Assembly (NCBI RefSeq): GCF_003687725.1
Contig: NZ_RDOJ01000003.1
Coordinates: 127,605 to 191,604, forward strand
DNA from: Faecalibacter macacae
GTDB taxonomy: Bacteria; Bacteroidota; Bacteroidia; Flavobacteriales; Weeksellaceae
Length of the DNA stretch: 64,000 nt
Direction: 5' to 3'
The notes under the pieces are model-generated. The model was not told the DNA's origin, made no database searches, and saw only the letters and a list, made by a program, of their open reading frames with translations. This document shows, piece after piece, positions 1 to 10,529 of the stretch (the first letter of the stretch is position 1; every line of letters starts with the position of its first letter). The translations under genes and the position numbers were made by a program.

Positions 1-1
1 A

Positions 2-121
2 AAAGATATTATTCTAATCGCAGGTAAAGGTCACGAAACATATCAAGAGGTTAATGGGATAAAATCTCATTTCTCAGATTTAGAGGTAGCAACAGAATTA
101 AGTCAATTACTGAACAAATAG
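2..121 (+). CDS. murE: MurE C-terminal fragment (UDP-MurNAc-tripeptide synthetase)
   Basis: The gene enters from the left edge, so only the last 39 residues are visible. They contain a GKGHE motif (fragment residues 8-12) followed by a short helical tail, the typical ending of MurE ligases, which add the third amino acid (usually meso-diaminopimelate) to UDP-MurNAc-L-Ala-D-Glu in the cytoplasm. The stop codon lies 3 bases before the mraY start, which fits the usual murE-mraY order of dcw clusters. The identification rests on the short tail plus this context. Confidence 0.85.
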   Translation, partial: KDIILIAGKGHETYQEVNGIKSHFSDLEVATELSQLLNK

Positions 122-124
122 CAA

Positions 125-1351
125 ATGTTATATTATTTATTTGATTATTTAAACGAATTACACATCCCAGGAGCGAGAATGTTTCAATACACATCTTTCC
201 GTGCTGGTATGGCAGTTTTATTAGGAATGTTCATCAGTTTGTTTTACGGTAAAAATATTATCAATTATTTACGCCGCGAACAAATGGGTGAAATCGTTAG
301 AGATTTAGGATTAAAAGGACAAGTAGAAAAAGCAGGTACACCAACTATGGGTGGTATTATCATTATACTAGCAACCTTAATTCCTGTTTTATTATTTGCT
401 AAATTACATAATATTTATATCATTATTCTTTTAGTTTCAACGCTTTGGTTGGGAGTTATTGGATTCTTAGATGATTATATCAAAGTGTTCAAAAAGAATA
501 AAGAAGGATTAAAAGGAAAATTTAAAGTTGTCGGTCAAATCGGATTAGGTCTTGTAGTAGGTGTAATGCTTTTTACAAGTGAATCGGTTACAGTAAAACA
601 TCAAATTGACCGTGAAGATAAAGTTACTGAACTTGAGTATAAAACAGTAAAATTTGGTCAAGAAGAGAAATCTTTAGATACGACAATGCCTTTTGTAAAA
701 GGAAATGAATTTAATTATTCAGATGTTTTATTCTGGATGGATGCTGATAATAAATTAGTTTGGGGAGGAGTAATCTTCGTTATTGCTGTAATTTTTATTA
801 TCACAGCTGTATCGAATGGAGCTAACTTAACAGATGGGATTGACGGGCTCGCAGCAGGTACATCCGCAGTTATAGTTTGTGCATTAGCATTATTTGTATT
901 TGTATCTGGAAATATCATTTTTGCAGATTATTTAAATATTATGTTTATCCCAAAATCAGAAGAAGTATTAATCTTCTGTGGTGCATTTTTAGGTGCTTTA
1001 ATAGGTTTTATTTGGTACAATACTTATCCTGCACAAGTATTTATGGGAGATACAGGAAGTTTAACAATCGGTGGAATTATAGCTGTTTTAGCAATTATTT
1101 TACGTAAAGAATTATTACTTCCAATTTTATGTGGAATCTTTTTTATTGAAAATCTTTCGGTAGTATTACAAGTTGCTTATTTCAAATACACGAAAAAGAA
1201 ATTTGGAGAAGGAAGACGTATTTTCTTAATGGCGCCTTTACATCATCATTACCAAAAGTTAGGTTATCATGAATCTAAAATCGTAGTTCGTGCAATTATC
1301 ATCGGAATTATTTTGGCGGTGGTTTCAGTTATTACTTTAAAAATTAGATAG
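125..1351 (+). CDS. mraY: Phospho-N-acetylmuramoyl-pentapeptide transferase
   Basis: MraY transfers phospho-MurNAc-pentapeptide from UDP to undecaprenyl phosphate in the inner membrane, making lipid I. The 408-residue polytopic protein has the family signatures: LDDY at 115-118, NLTDGIDG at 234-241, GDTGS at 308-312 and the PLHHHY motif at 371-376. It is longer than the roughly 360-residue proteobacterial enzyme because of an extra hydrophilic segment at about residues 152-205, rich in charged residues; from general knowledge this is a usual Bacteroidota trait. The start is 3 bases after the murE stop, and murD follows after 5 bases. Confidence 0.97.
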   Translation: MLYYLFDYLNELHIPGARMFQYTSFRAGMAVLLGMFISLFYGKNIINYLRREQMGEIVRDLGLKGQVEKAGTPTMGGIIIILATLIPVLLFAKLHNIYIIILLVSTLWLGVIGFLDDYIKVFKKNKEGLKGKFKVVGQIGLGLVVGVMLFTSESVTVKHQIDREDKVTELEYKTVKFGQEEKSLDTTMPFVKGNEFNYSDVLFWMDADNKLVWGGVIFVIAVIFIITAVSNGANLTDGIDGLAAGTSAVIVCALALFVFVSGNIIFADYLNIMFIPKSEEVLIFCGAFLGALIGFIWYNTYPAQVFMGDTGSLTIGGIIAVLAIILRKELLLPILCGIFFIENLSVVLQVAYFKYTKKKFGEGRRIFLMAPLHHHYQKLGYHESKIVVRAIIIGIILAVVSVITLKIR

Positions 1352-1356
1352 TACCT

Positions 1357-2688
1357 ATGAAAAGATTAGTGGTTTTAGGTGGTGGAGAAAGTGGTGTAGG
1401 AACAGCCATCTTAGGTAAGAAAGAAAATTTTGATGTTTTTCTATCAGATAGAGGAGCAATCAAAGATAAATATAAAGCTATGTTGGAAGAACATGGAATT
1501 ACTTACGAAGAAAATCAACATACAGAAGAATTAATTCTGAATGCAGATATCGTAATGAAAAGTCCTGGTATTCCTAAAAAAGCTGCTCTGATTCAGAAAC
1601 TAAAAGAACAAGGAACGTCTGTTATTTCTGAAATCGAATTTGCATCAAGATATACAGATGCAAAAATTATTGCTATTACAGGATCAAATGGTAAAACAAC
1701 TACAACAAGTTTAATGTATCATATCCTGAAGCAAGCTGGATTAAATGTTGGATTAGGAGGGAATATTGGTACAAGTTTTGCTTTGTTGGTTGCTACTCAA
1801 AAATACGATTATTACGTGTTAGAGATTAGTTCGTTTCAATTAGATGATATCGAAACATTTAGACCAGATGTTGCTATTCTTTTAAACATTACACCAGATC
1901 ATTTAGATGAGTATGATTACAGTTTTGATAAATATGCGCAATCTAAATTTAAGATCACTGAAAACCAAAGTGAGAATGATTATTTCATTTACAATTTAGA
2001 CGATCCTAAAACGGTCGATATGATTGGAGGGATAAATGTTCGAGCGAATCAAAACCCATTCTCTATGAGAGACGCTAATCAGAATTCGTACGCGAATAAT
2101 GAGTTCTTTTTCGTAAATGACTCAGATGGTGGCTTAAAAATGCGAATTGATGAATTAAGTTTAATCGGAACGCATAATATTTCAAACTCTTTAGCAGCGG
2201 CAACAGCAGCTAATATTTTAAAAGTTAGAAAAGAAAGTATCAAAAAAAGTTTAATGGATTTTAAATCTGTTGAACATAGATTGGAACCTGTTTTAACAAT
2301 TGGAGGAATCGATTTTATAAACGATTCTAAAGCAACAAATGTAAATGCTGCATATTTTGCTTTAGAAAGTATGAAAAATCCAACAGTTTGGATCGTAGGT
2401 GGTAAAGATAAAGGAAACGATTATGAAGAGTTATTGCCTTTCGTAAAAAAGAAAGTACATTCTATCGTTTGTTTAGGATTAGATAATCATAAAATTATTG
2501 AATTCTTTAGCCCTTATATCTCAACAATCGTAGAGACTAATAATATGAAAGATTGTGTTGAACAAGCTAACAAATTAGCGAACAAAGGTGATACTGTTTT
2601 ATTATCACCAGCGTGTGCAAGTTTTGATTTATTTAATGGATACGAAGATCGCGGAGATCAATTTAAAGAAGAAGTAAGAAAACTATAA
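1357..2688 (+). CDS. murD: UDP-N-acetylmuramoyl-L-alanine--D-glutamate ligase
   Basis: MurD is the cytoplasmic ATP-dependent ligase that adds D-glutamate to UDP-MurNAc-L-alanine. An N-terminal Rossmann-like UDP-binding domain begins with VLGGGESGVG, the ATP-binding loop GSNGKTT lies at 109-115, and a conserved NDSKATN stretch at about 322-328 marks the C-terminal ligase domain. The length of 443 residues is normal for the family. It sits between mraY and ftsW in the dcw operon with short gaps on both sides, so it is most likely cotranscribed. Confidence 0.97.
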   Translation: MKRLVVLGGGESGVGTAILGKKENFDVFLSDRGAIKDKYKAMLEEHGITYEENQHTEELILNADIVMKSPGIPKKAALIQKLKEQGTSVISEIEFASRYTDAKIIAITGSNGKTTTTSLMYHILKQAGLNVGLGGNIGTSFALLVATQKYDYYVLEISSFQLDDIETFRPDVAILLNITPDHLDEYDYSFDKYAQSKFKITENQSENDYFIYNLDDPKTVDMIGGINVRANQNPFSMRDANQNSYANNEFFFVNDSDGGLKMRIDELSLIGTHNISNSLAAATAANILKVRKESIKKSLMDFKSVEHRLEPVLTIGGIDFINDSKATNVNAAYFALESMKNPTVWIVGGKDKGNDYEELLPFVKKKVHSIVCLGLDNHKIIEFFSPYISTIVETNNMKDCVEQANKLANKGDTVLLSPACASFDLFNGYEDRGDQFKEEVRKL

Positions 2689-2711
2689 TACCTAGAGAAC
2701 CAAAAATATAA

Positions 2712-3920
2712 ATGGCATCTATAATACAGAAATATTTTAAAGGAGATAAATCATTATGGTCTTTCATCTTGATTTTAGCTATCTTTTCTTTCTTACCTGT
2801 ATATTCAGCAAGTTCTAACTTGGTGTATACAGTAGGGACAGGGACTGTATTATCGCATTTGATGAAACACGGAGGATTCTTATTAATAGGTTTAATAATC
2901 ATTTTTCTTGTTCAACGTTGGGATTATAGATATTTCGGGATTTTTGCAACTGGTGCGGTATATATATTAGCAGTTTTGCTTGTATTTACCTTAGTGCAAG
3001 GGCAAACAATTGGAGGAGCTAATGCTTCTCGTTGGATTATGATTCCGGGAATTGGTGTTGGAATACAGCCATCAACAATTGCCTCTCAAGCATTGTTAAT
3101 TTATATCGCAAGATTTTTAACTAAAAACAGAGACAAAGAATACAACTGGAAAATTGTATCTCTCCAATTATTATTGCCAATGGCATTAATTATTGGACTG
3201 ATTTTTCCATCTAATGGTTCTACAGCTTTAATGCTTGCGATAATGTCTGGTGTTTTATTAATTATTGGAGGTTTTCCTTTAAAATACTTAGCTGTAATTA
3301 GTGGAATTGGTGCAGCTGCTGGTGGAATATTTGTTTGGGTAGCGTTAACGTTCTCTGAATTATTTTCTAATAACCGTGTACATACTTGGATTTCTCGTAT
3401 ACAAAAATTTACGAGTGATGAAGCTCAGACGACCTTAGAGTCTTATCAGGTATTACACGCTAAAGCAGCAATTGCAAGAGGAATTGCAGAGATGTCTGGA
3501 CCGGGAAAAAGTGTTTTTAAACAAACTTTACCTCAATCATCTTCCGATTTTATCTTTGCAATTATCGTAGAAGAATATGGAGCAATTGGAGCAATTTTAT
3601 TAGTATTTACATTCTTGTTAATACTTTTCAGAATTTGTGTTATTGCATCAAAAATACACACAGTATTCGGAACTTTATTGGTTTTCGCAGTCGGAATTCC
3701 AATTATTTTCCAAGCTGTAATTAATATGTCGGTAGCTGTAAATTTAATTCCGGTAACAGGACAACCGTTACCTATGATTAGTTATGGAGGTACCGCTATG
3801 TGGATGACATGTTTATCATTCGGAATAATATTGAGTGTTAGTACTCAGATTAAATCGAATGAAGAATTAGAAGTAGAACGAAAAAGATTTAATGGAAATG
3901 ACATCGAAGACATCGCCTAA
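2712..3920 (+). CDS. ftsW: FtsW, SEDS-family peptidoglycan polymerase
   Basis: This 402-residue polytopic membrane protein of the SEDS family has about ten hydrophobic segments and the late conserved motif PMISYGGT at about 354-361. FtsW polymerises lipid II glycan strands at the septum together with a class B penicillin-binding protein. RodA is the alternative SEDS member, but the position between murD and murG is the classic place of ftsW. The 3' end overlaps the start of murG by 29 bases, which suggests translational coupling. Confidence 0.94.
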   Translation: MASIIQKYFKGDKSLWSFILILAIFSFLPVYSASSNLVYTVGTGTVLSHLMKHGGFLLIGLIIIFLVQRWDYRYFGIFATGAVYILAVLLVFTLVQGQTIGGANASRWIMIPGIGVGIQPSTIASQALLIYIARFLTKNRDKEYNWKIVSLQLLLPMALIIGLIFPSNGSTALMLAIMSGVLLIIGGFPLKYLAVISGIGAAAGGIFVWVALTFSELFSNNRVHTWISRIQKFTSDEAQTTLESYQVLHAKAAIARGIAEMSGPGKSVFKQTLPQSSSDFIFAIIVEEYGAIGAILLVFTFLLILFRICVIASKIHTVFGTLLVFAVGIPIIFQAVINMSVAVNLIPVTGQPLPMISYGGTAMWMTCLSFGIILSVSTQIKSNEELEVERKRFNGNDIEDIA

Positions 3921-4998
3921 GGTTTTAATTTCTGGCGGAGGAACTGGTGGACATATCTATCCAGCGATTGCCATTGCAGACGAAATAAAAAGACGTTTAC
4001 CAAACGCCGAGATTTTATTTGTAGGTGCAGATAGTAAGATGGAGATGGAGAAAGTGCCAAAAGCTGGATACGCAATTAAAGGATTACCAATTGCCGGTTT
4101 TGATCGTAGTAATATGAAAGCTAATTTCAGTTTTCCTTTCAAAGTAATTAAAAGCGTTTCTCTTGCGAAGAAAATTTATAAAGATTTTAAACCAGACCTT
4201 GCTGTTGGTACAGGAGGTTACGCAAGTGGACCAATGCTTTGGGTTGCCGGAAATAATAATGTTCCGTATGTATTACAAGAACAAAATTCGTTTCCTGGTG
4301 TAACCAACAAAATATTAAAAAATAAAGCTGCTGCAATTTGTACAGCTTACGAAGGAATAGCTCAGTTTCCTGCAGAGAAAGTTCATTATACAGGAAACCC
4401 AATTAGAAGTGAAATTTTTCAGAATTTACCTTCTAAAGAAGAAGCAATTAAAGGATTTAATTTAGATCCAAATAAACCAACTGTTTTATCAGTAGGTGGT
4501 AGCCAAGGATCAAGAGCAATGAACAATGCTTGGTTAGAGAATTTAGATGAATTAGTTGCAAGTGGTGTTCAGTTAATTTGGCAAACAGGAAAGTCAGATT
4601 TTCCTAAAATTAGTAAGCTTGTAGGGGATAAATATCCTACAATTCATGTAACTGAATTTATTTATAACATGAAAGATGCTTATGCAGCAGCAGATACAAT
4701 TGTATCAAGAGCAGGTGCTATGGCTATCTCAGAATTAAGTATTATTGGGAAACCAACTATTTTAATTCCGTTACCATCAGCGGCAGAAGATCATCAAACA
4801 AAAAATGCAATGGCATTAGTTAATCAGGATGCAGCAATCTTGGTGAATGATGCTGAAGCAAAACAAAAATTAGTCAAAGAAGTTATTGCTTTAGCAGTAA
4901 ACGATGACTTAAAGAATAAATTATCAACAAACATCAAAGCTTTTGGTAAACCAAATGCAACAAAAGAGATTGTGGATATCTTATTGAATTTATTATAA
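3892..4998 (+). CDS. murG: UDP-GlcNAc:lipid I N-acetylglucosaminyltransferase
   Basis: MurG adds GlcNAc to lipid I to give lipid II at the cytoplasmic face of the membrane. The N-terminal glycine-rich loop GGGTGGH (15-21) and the C-terminal UDP-GlcNAc-binding part with a SRAGAMAISE-like stretch are typical. The length, about 368 residues, fits the family. Two in-frame ATG codons lie at 3892 and 3898, both inside the end of ftsW, so the exact start is uncertain by two residues. The stop codon overlaps the murC start by one base (TAATG). Confidence 0.97.
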   Translation: MEMTSKTSPKVLISGGGTGGHIYPAIAIADEIKRRLPNAEILFVGADSKMEMEKVPKAGYAIKGLPIAGFDRSNMKANFSFPFKVIKSVSLAKKIYKDFKPDLAVGTGGYASGPMLWVAGNNNVPYVLQEQNSFPGVTNKILKNKAAAICTAYEGIAQFPAEKVHYTGNPIRSEIFQNLPSKEEAIKGFNLDPNKPTVLSVGGSQGSRAMNNAWLENLDELVASGVQLIWQTGKSDFPKISKLVGDKYPTIHVTEFIYNMKDAYAAADTIVSRAGAMAISELSIIGKPTILIPLPSAAEDHQTKNAMALVNQDAAILVNDAEAKQKLVKEVIALAVNDDLKNKLSTNIKAFGKPNATKEIVDILLNLL

Positions 4999-6341
4999 TG
5001 GGAATTTTAGATAAAAAATATTATTATTTCATCGGTGCCGGAGGTATTGGTATGAGTGCTTTAGAACGATTTTTCAACTCTGTTGGTAAAGTTGTTTTAG
5101 GGTATGATAAAACACCGACTGAATTAACAACTGAATTAATAAAAGAAGGAATTGATATACATTTTGAAGATAATGTAGATTTGATTCCATCAGATATTAA
5201 CCAAGAAAATACGTTGGTGATTTATACACCAGCGATTCCGAAAGATCATAAAGAATTGAATCATTTTTTTGATCAGAAATTTGAAGTTTTAAAACGTTCA
5301 GAAGTTTTAGGAGCGATTACAAGAGATACTTATGCAATTGGAGTTGCAGGTACTCATGGTAAAACAACAACTTCTTCAATTTTAGGACATATCTTAAAAG
5401 TTGCAGATTTAGATTCTACAGCATTTTTAGGTGGTATTGCAGAGAATTATAATTCAAATATCATCTCAAATGGATCTAAATATACAGTTTCTGAAGCTGA
5501 TGAATTTGATCGTTCTTTCTTAAAATTATCTCCAAAAGTAGCTATTATTACATCTGATGATGCAGATCATTTAGATATTTATGGTGAAAGAGATGAAGTG
5601 AAAAAATCATTTCAAGAATTTGCATCTATTGTAGAGGAACAACTTTTTGTAAGAAAAGGATTAGATTTTCCTAATGCAAAAACATACGGTGTTAACGAAG
5701 GAGCAGATTACGATGCAGTAAATGTAAGAATCGAAAATGGATACTATGTATTTGATGTAAATACGCCAAATGGTGTGTTAAAAGACATTAATTTCATGTT
5801 ACCAGGAAGACATAATATGGAGAATGCTACAGCTGCAATTGCTGTTGCGGATTTCTTAGGAATTTCTAGTGAAAAGATCCATGAAGCATTACAATCTTTT
5901 ATTGGAGTAAGAAGACGTTTTAATCGTTTAAAAATAAATGATAAAATTTATGTAGACGATTATGCTCATCATCCAACAGAATTAGATGCGGTAATTAATT
6001 CGTTAAGAGAATTATATCCGGGTAAAAAGATTTTAGGCGTTTTTCAACCGCATTTATTTACTCGTACAAGAGATTTTGCTACTGAATTTGCGCATAGTCT
6101 ATCTCAGTTAGATGAATTAATTTTATTAGATATATATCCAGCAAGAGAGCTTCCAATCGAAGGAATAACTTCAAATTGGTTGCTAGAAATGATAGATTTA
6201 AAAGAAAAAGAAGTATATTCATTAGAAGAAGCATTTCCGGCTATTAAAACGAAAGAATTTGATGTTTTATTAACGGTTGGTGCTGGTAATATTGATACAA
6301 TTGTAAAACCTATAAAGAACTGGTTAAATAGTGAAGCGTAA
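4998..6341 (+). CDS. murC: UDP-N-acetylmuramate--L-alanine ligase
   Basis: MurC adds the first amino acid, L-alanine, to UDP-MurNAc. The N-terminal dinucleotide-like fold shows FIGAGGIGMS, the ATP loop GTHGKTT is at 118-124, and the ligase domain contains the DDYAHHP motif. The length of 447 residues is normal. The start codon shares a base with the murG stop, and the end overlaps the GTG start of ftsQ by 11 bases, so all three genes are tightly coupled. Confidence 0.97.
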   Translation: MGILDKKYYYFIGAGGIGMSALERFFNSVGKVVLGYDKTPTELTTELIKEGIDIHFEDNVDLIPSDINQENTLVIYTPAIPKDHKELNHFFDQKFEVLKRSEVLGAITRDTYAIGVAGTHGKTTTSSILGHILKVADLDSTAFLGGIAENYNSNIISNGSKYTVSEADEFDRSFLKLSPKVAIITSDDADHLDIYGERDEVKKSFQEFASIVEEQLFVRKGLDFPNAKTYGVNEGADYDAVNVRIENGYYVFDVNTPNGVLKDINFMLPGRHNMENATAAIAVADFLGISSEKIHEALQSFIGVRRRFNRLKINDKIYVDDYAHHPTELDAVINSLRELYPGKKILGVFQPHLFTRTRDFATEFAHSLSQLDELILLDIYPARELPIEGITSNWLLEMIDLKEKEVYSLEEAFPAIKTKEFDVLLTVGAGNIDTIVKPIKNWLNSEA

Positions 6342-7068
6342 GGAAGTCATATTTTTGATTTTAGGAATTATTGTACTAATCGTATTGGTTAGTTTTTCAG
6401 TAGTTCATAACGCTGTACGTCCAGTTGAAAACTTGGCAGTGAAATTTTCTTCAGAAAATGCAAATTATTTTTTAAATGATAGTATCATCAAAAAAATAGT
6501 TAGCAAAGAAGATAAAGATCTAATGTCTTTAACATTAAGTGAAGTTGATGTTGAAAAAATAGAGGAAAAAGTAGCAAATAGCCCTTACGTTGATTCAGTA
6601 GAGGTAAATAAAGATGTAAAAGGGACAATTCATTTCGATATTAAGACGAAAGAACCAATTGCCCGAGTTTCATCTCCAAAAGGTGAGTTTTATATTTCAA
6701 CTTCTGGACAAAAAATGCCTTTATCTAAATTGAATTCAGCTGTTGTATTATTAATTAAAGGTGATGTTCAAGAATATGAATATGAAGACTTAAGTAAATT
6801 TGTTAAAGCGATACAAGAAAATGATTTATTAAAAAATCATATCATAGGAATAGAAAAAGTAGGTAAAAGATCCTATAATCTAATTGTTAATCGTGGAAAT
6901 TTTTACATAGAATTTGGAACATTAAATAATTTTGAAAAAAAATTAATTAATTTACAGTTATTCTACGATCAATACATAGATTATGTTGGAACTGATCAGT
7001 ACGAAAAATTAAGTCTGAAATTTATCAACCAAGTTATAGCAACTAAAAGAACCATACAAGATGAATAA
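6331..7068 (+). CDS. ftsQ: Cell division protein FtsQ (POTRA domain)
   Basis: The 245-residue protein has a single N-terminal transmembrane helix (about 7-25) followed by an extracytoplasmic region whose first part (about 33-105) looks like the FtsQ-type POTRA domain, with a PYVDSVEVNK strand. Sequence conservation is low, as is usual for flavobacterial FtsQ, so the name relies partly on its place between murC and ftsA. A GTG start at 6331, inside murC, is the best choice because it leaves a short basic leader before the helix. The end overlaps ftsA by 8 bases. Confidence 0.88.
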   Translation: MKRKEVIFLILGIIVLIVLVSFSVVHNAVRPVENLAVKFSSENANYFLNDSIIKKIVSKEDKDLMSLTLSEVDVEKIEEKVANSPYVDSVEVNKDVKGTIHFDIKTKEPIARVSSPKGEFYISTSGQKMPLSKLNSAVVLLIKGDVQEYEYEDLSKFVKAIQENDLLKNHIIGIEKVGKRSYNLIVNRGNFYIEFGTLNNFEKKLINLQLFYDQYIDYVGTDQYEKLSLKFINQVIATKRTIQDE

Positions 7069-8554
7069 CAATATTGCAGTAGGACTTGACATTGGAACTA
7101 CTAAGATTGTAGCCTTAGTCGGAAGAAAAAATGAAAATGGAAAGATAGAGATTCTTGGCTTTGGACAAGCGAAGAGTTTAGGAGTACATAGAGGTGTAGT
7201 TAATAATATTACACAAACTATTAACTCTATACGCGAAGCTGTAGATAAGGCGGAGCAATCATCAGGTATAAAAATTACAGAAGTTACTGTAGGTATTGCT
7301 GGACAACATATACGTAGTTTACAGCATAGTGATTATATCACTCGCGATAACTCAGAAGAAGTAATTAATGATGTTGATATTAAGAAATTAACTCAACAAG
7401 TTCATAAATTGGTAATGTTACCTGGAGAAGAAATTATCCATGTATTACCACAAGATTTTAAAGTGGATAATGAAGACGGAATTGTAGAACCAATTGGTAT
7501 GTACGGAAGTCGTTTAGAAGCTAATTTTCATGTGGTTGTAGGACAAGTTTCATCAATTCGTAATATTGCACACTGTGTTAAAAACGCAGGATTAAAATTG
7601 GCTTCAATGTCTTTAGAGCCGTTAGCATCTTCAAGTGCTGCATTAAGTATGGAAGAAAAAGAAGCAGGTGTTGCTTTAGTTGATATTGGAGGTGGGACAA
7701 CAGATATTGCTATTTTTAAAGATGATATCATAAGACATACATCAGTTATTCCTTTCGGAGGTAATGTAATTTCAGAAGATATTAAAACAGGTTGTTCAAT
7801 CATTGGAAAACAAGCTGAATTATTAAAACAACGTTTTGGTTCAGCATGGCCAAACTTAAATAAAGAAACAGAAATCGTTTCTATCCCAGGTTTAAAAGGT
7901 AGAGAAGCGAAAGAAATTTCATTAAAAAGATTATCTCAAATTATACACGCTCGTGTGCAAGAGATACTAGAGCAAGTTTATTTAGAATTAAGAAATTACG
8001 GTAGTGAAGACCATAACAAAAAATTAATCGCTGGTATTGTATTAACTGGTGGTGGTTCTAAATTAAAACACATCCAGCAATTAACAGCTTATGTTACTGG
8101 AATGGATGTAAGAATTGGATATTCTAATGAACATATCGTAGGAAGTAAAGCTGAAGAAATCAGTGGGCCAGAATACGCTACTTCAGTAGGATTGTTAATG
8201 AAAGGATTAGATGAGTTAGATTATAGTTTACACAATGAAATCTACCATGCTCCAATCAAAGAAAATTTAATAGAAGTTGTAGATAACGTTGTTGCTTTAC
8301 AATCTTTATCGACAGTAGAAGCTGTTGAAGTAGCAATTACAGAAATTGCAAAAGAAGAGGTAATAGTAGCTCCAAAAGAAACAGTAGTTGCTGTAGAAGA
8401 GCCTAAACAAGTTTCTCCTAAACCTGAATTTGATGATGTGATGGGTGGAGTTGTAGGTGAAGCTGAAAAAACTAAAACTAAAGAACCGAAAAAACCAACA
8501 TTCTTTTCTAAATGGACAGATAAGTTCATTCAGATGATTAATGAAACCGAATAA
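7061..8554 (+). CDS. ftsA: Cell division protein FtsA, actin-like
   Basis: FtsA is the actin-like ATPase that tethers FtsZ to the membrane. Phosphate-binding motifs are visible: DIGTT at 10-14, a second VDIGGGTTDIAIF at about 205-217, and a late GIVLTGGGSKL adenosine loop. After an acidic, valine-rich linker (about 400-470) the protein ends in a basic/aromatic amphipathic stretch (about 475-497), the expected membrane-targeting helix. The linker makes it longer (497 residues) than the 420-residue E. coli protein. It lies directly between ftsQ and ftsZ. Confidence 0.96.
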   Translation: MNNNIAVGLDIGTTKIVALVGRKNENGKIEILGFGQAKSLGVHRGVVNNITQTINSIREAVDKAEQSSGIKITEVTVGIAGQHIRSLQHSDYITRDNSEEVINDVDIKKLTQQVHKLVMLPGEEIIHVLPQDFKVDNEDGIVEPIGMYGSRLEANFHVVVGQVSSIRNIAHCVKNAGLKLASMSLEPLASSSAALSMEEKEAGVALVDIGGGTTDIAIFKDDIIRHTSVIPFGGNVISEDIKTGCSIIGKQAELLKQRFGSAWPNLNKETEIVSIPGLKGREAKEISLKRLSQIIHARVQEILEQVYLELRNYGSEDHNKKLIAGIVLTGGGSKLKHIQQLTAYVTGMDVRIGYSNEHIVGSKAEEISGPEYATSVGLLMKGLDELDYSLHNEIYHAPIKENLIEVVDNVVALQSLSTVEAVEVAITEIAKEEVIVAPKETVVAVEEPKQVSPKPEFDDVMGGVVGEAEKTKTKEPKKPTFFSKWTDKFIQMINETE

Positions 8555-8586
8555 TAAAACTAATTGAACGACTAAACAATAAGAAT

Positions 8587-10440
8587 ATGAGCGAAATTTT
8601 AACAGGAGATATCGTTTTCGATATGCCAAAAAGCCGTTCTCTGGCTATCAAAGTGATAGGAGTAGGAGGTGGAGGTAGCAATGCTGTAAATTACATGTAT
8701 GAACAAGGAATAGCGGGAGTAGATTTCGTTATTTGTAATACAGACGCACAAGCATTAGCTAATAGTCCAGTCCCTACAAGAATCCAACTAGGACAAGCAA
8801 TTACTGAAGGATTAGGTGCAGGTGCCAACCCTGAAGTAGGAGAAAAAGCAGCTGAAGAAAGTGTTGATGATGTACGTGCAGTATTAGACGCGGGAACTAA
8901 AATGGTTTTCGTAACTGCTGGTATGGGAGGTGGTACTGGTACAGGTGCAGCCCCAGTTATCGCTGGAATCGCAAAAGAAATGGGTATCTTAACAGTAGGT
9001 ATTGTAACTGCCCCATTCTATTTTGAAGGTAGAATGAGATTAGAACAAGCTGAAAGAGGTATCGAAAAATTAAGAAATAACGTAGATTCATTAATTGTTA
9101 TTAATAACGATAAATTACGTGAATTATATGGAAACCTAGGGTTTAAATCTGGTTTCTCTAAGGCTGATGAAGTTTTAACAACAGCAGCAAAAGGTATTGC
9201 AGAGGTAATTACTCAGCACTACGCTATGAATATCGATTTACGTGATGCACGTACTGTATTAGCTAATTCTGGTACAGCAATAATGGGATCTGCAAAAGCT
9301 TCTGGTGAAAATAAAGCCAAAGATGCAATTACAGATGCATTAGATTCTCCATTATTAAATAATAATAAAATTACAGGTGCTAAAAACGTGTTGTTATTAT
9401 TATTATCTGGTAATAATGAGATTACGATGGACGAAATCGGTATCATCAATGATCATATCCAAAATGAAGCAGGAAATTCTGCTAACATAATTATGGGTAT
9501 AGGTGAGGATCCAGAATTAGGAGATGCTATTAGCGTTACAATTGTAGCGACAGGTTTCCCTACAGAAGATCAAACTTATACAGGTAAAGAAGAAGTTAAA
9601 ATTGTTCATGCTTTAGAAGAAGAACAACCAATTAACAGATCTTTATCTATTGAAAATCCAATTCCGACAAAAGTTAACCCAATTTCATTAAATTTTGGTC
9701 GTAATGCAGCACCAGCTCAGCCACCAGCACCGAGTTATACAGCTCCAATACAGCCAAGACAAACAATGAATCATCCAACTCAACCAGAAGCTCCTCAAAA
9801 TTCTTTTGATCAAAGAAGATACGAGCAACCAGTTGAAGTAAGTAACGGGCAAACAAGATATGAGTTAATTGACGAAGATGTAGAGCCAGTTCAAGAAACA
9901 AGAAGTTATGAAGATTTTGAGCCTAGATTAAAAGAAACACCAAGTGCTACTACTTCTGTAGATAATACAGCTAATGCTTCTAATAATTCTCAAAATTTAT
10001 TTAACTCTTATTCTACGAATGTAAATCCGTCGAATAACCAACCGCAAAATAGTTTAAATAGCTATGAAGCTCCACAATCTCAAAGATTTAATATTAATGA
10101 GGTTCCATCATTACAACAAACATCATATCAAGAAATTGTAAATGAAGTAAGTGTAATGGAAGAGATTCAAAATACAATAGAAGGTCAATCAATTGACGAA
10201 GCTTTAAACCAAACAGTAGAAAATAGGAGAGATAGATTACGTCAGTTTAATTTCAAATTCAATTCTCAATTAAGTAATCAACAGGTTGATGAATATGAAG
10301 CTATTCCTGCTTACCAAAGACAAGGAGTACAATTAAATAATAGAGCTGAAAATCGTTCTTCAGATTTATCATTAGGATCTAATAATAACAATGAACCACA
10401 AATTAGACCTAACAATTTTTTACATGACAATGTAGATTAA
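8587..10440 (+). CDS. ftsZ: Cell division protein FtsZ, tubulin-like GTPase
   Basis: FtsZ polymerises into the Z ring. The GTP-binding glycine loop GGGTGTG is at 114-120, a second glycine-rich segment GGGGSNAV is near 27-34, and the catalytic T7 loop NIDLRDA is at 215-221. The GTPase core ends at about residue 330 and is followed by an unusually long tail of nearly 290 residues rich in Asn, Gln, Pro and Ser. Near the end an IPAYQRQ segment and a terminal NFLHDNVD probably form the protein-binding peptides. The gene is the last of the dcw operon, followed by a strong terminator. Confidence 0.97.
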   Translation: MSEILTGDIVFDMPKSRSLAIKVIGVGGGGSNAVNYMYEQGIAGVDFVICNTDAQALANSPVPTRIQLGQAITEGLGAGANPEVGEKAAEESVDDVRAVLDAGTKMVFVTAGMGGGTGTGAAPVIAGIAKEMGILTVGIVTAPFYFEGRMRLEQAERGIEKLRNNVDSLIVINNDKLRELYGNLGFKSGFSKADEVLTTAAKGIAEVITQHYAMNIDLRDARTVLANSGTAIMGSAKASGENKAKDAITDALDSPLLNNNKITGAKNVLLLLLSGNNEITMDEIGIINDHIQNEAGNSANIIMGIGEDPELGDAISVTIVATGFPTEDQTYTGKEEVKIVHALEEEQPINRSLSIENPIPTKVNPISLNFGRNAAPAQPPAPSYTAPIQPRQTMNHPTQPEAPQNSFDQRRYEQPVEVSNGQTRYELIDEDVEPVQETRSYEDFEPRLKETPSATTSVDNTANASNNSQNLFNSYSTNVNPSNNQPQNSLNSYEAPQSQRFNINEVPSLQQTSYQEIVNEVSVMEEIQNTIEGQSIDEALNQTVENRRDRLRQFNFKFNSQLSNQQVDEYEAIPAYQRQGVQLNNRAENRSSDLSLGSNNNNEPQIRPNNFLHDNVD

Positions 10441-10470
10441 TATTTAGTCGCAATATTCTTATTATATAAA

Positions 10471-10500
10471 GCTCCAAATTTTAGATTTGGAGCTTTTTTT
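10471..10500 (+). terminator. Rho-independent terminator after ftsZ
   Basis: A perfect 9-bp stem (10471-10479 with 10485-10493) and 5-base loop are followed by seven T residues. It closes the dcw operon. Confidence 0.9.
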
Positions 10501-10529
10501 GTGCTAAATTTGAATCAAAATTTATTACA

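Noticed and set aside
8242-8629. Two minus-strand frames over the end of ftsA
   Set aside because: Shadows of the Val/Glu-rich FtsA linker, with no recognisable protein features.
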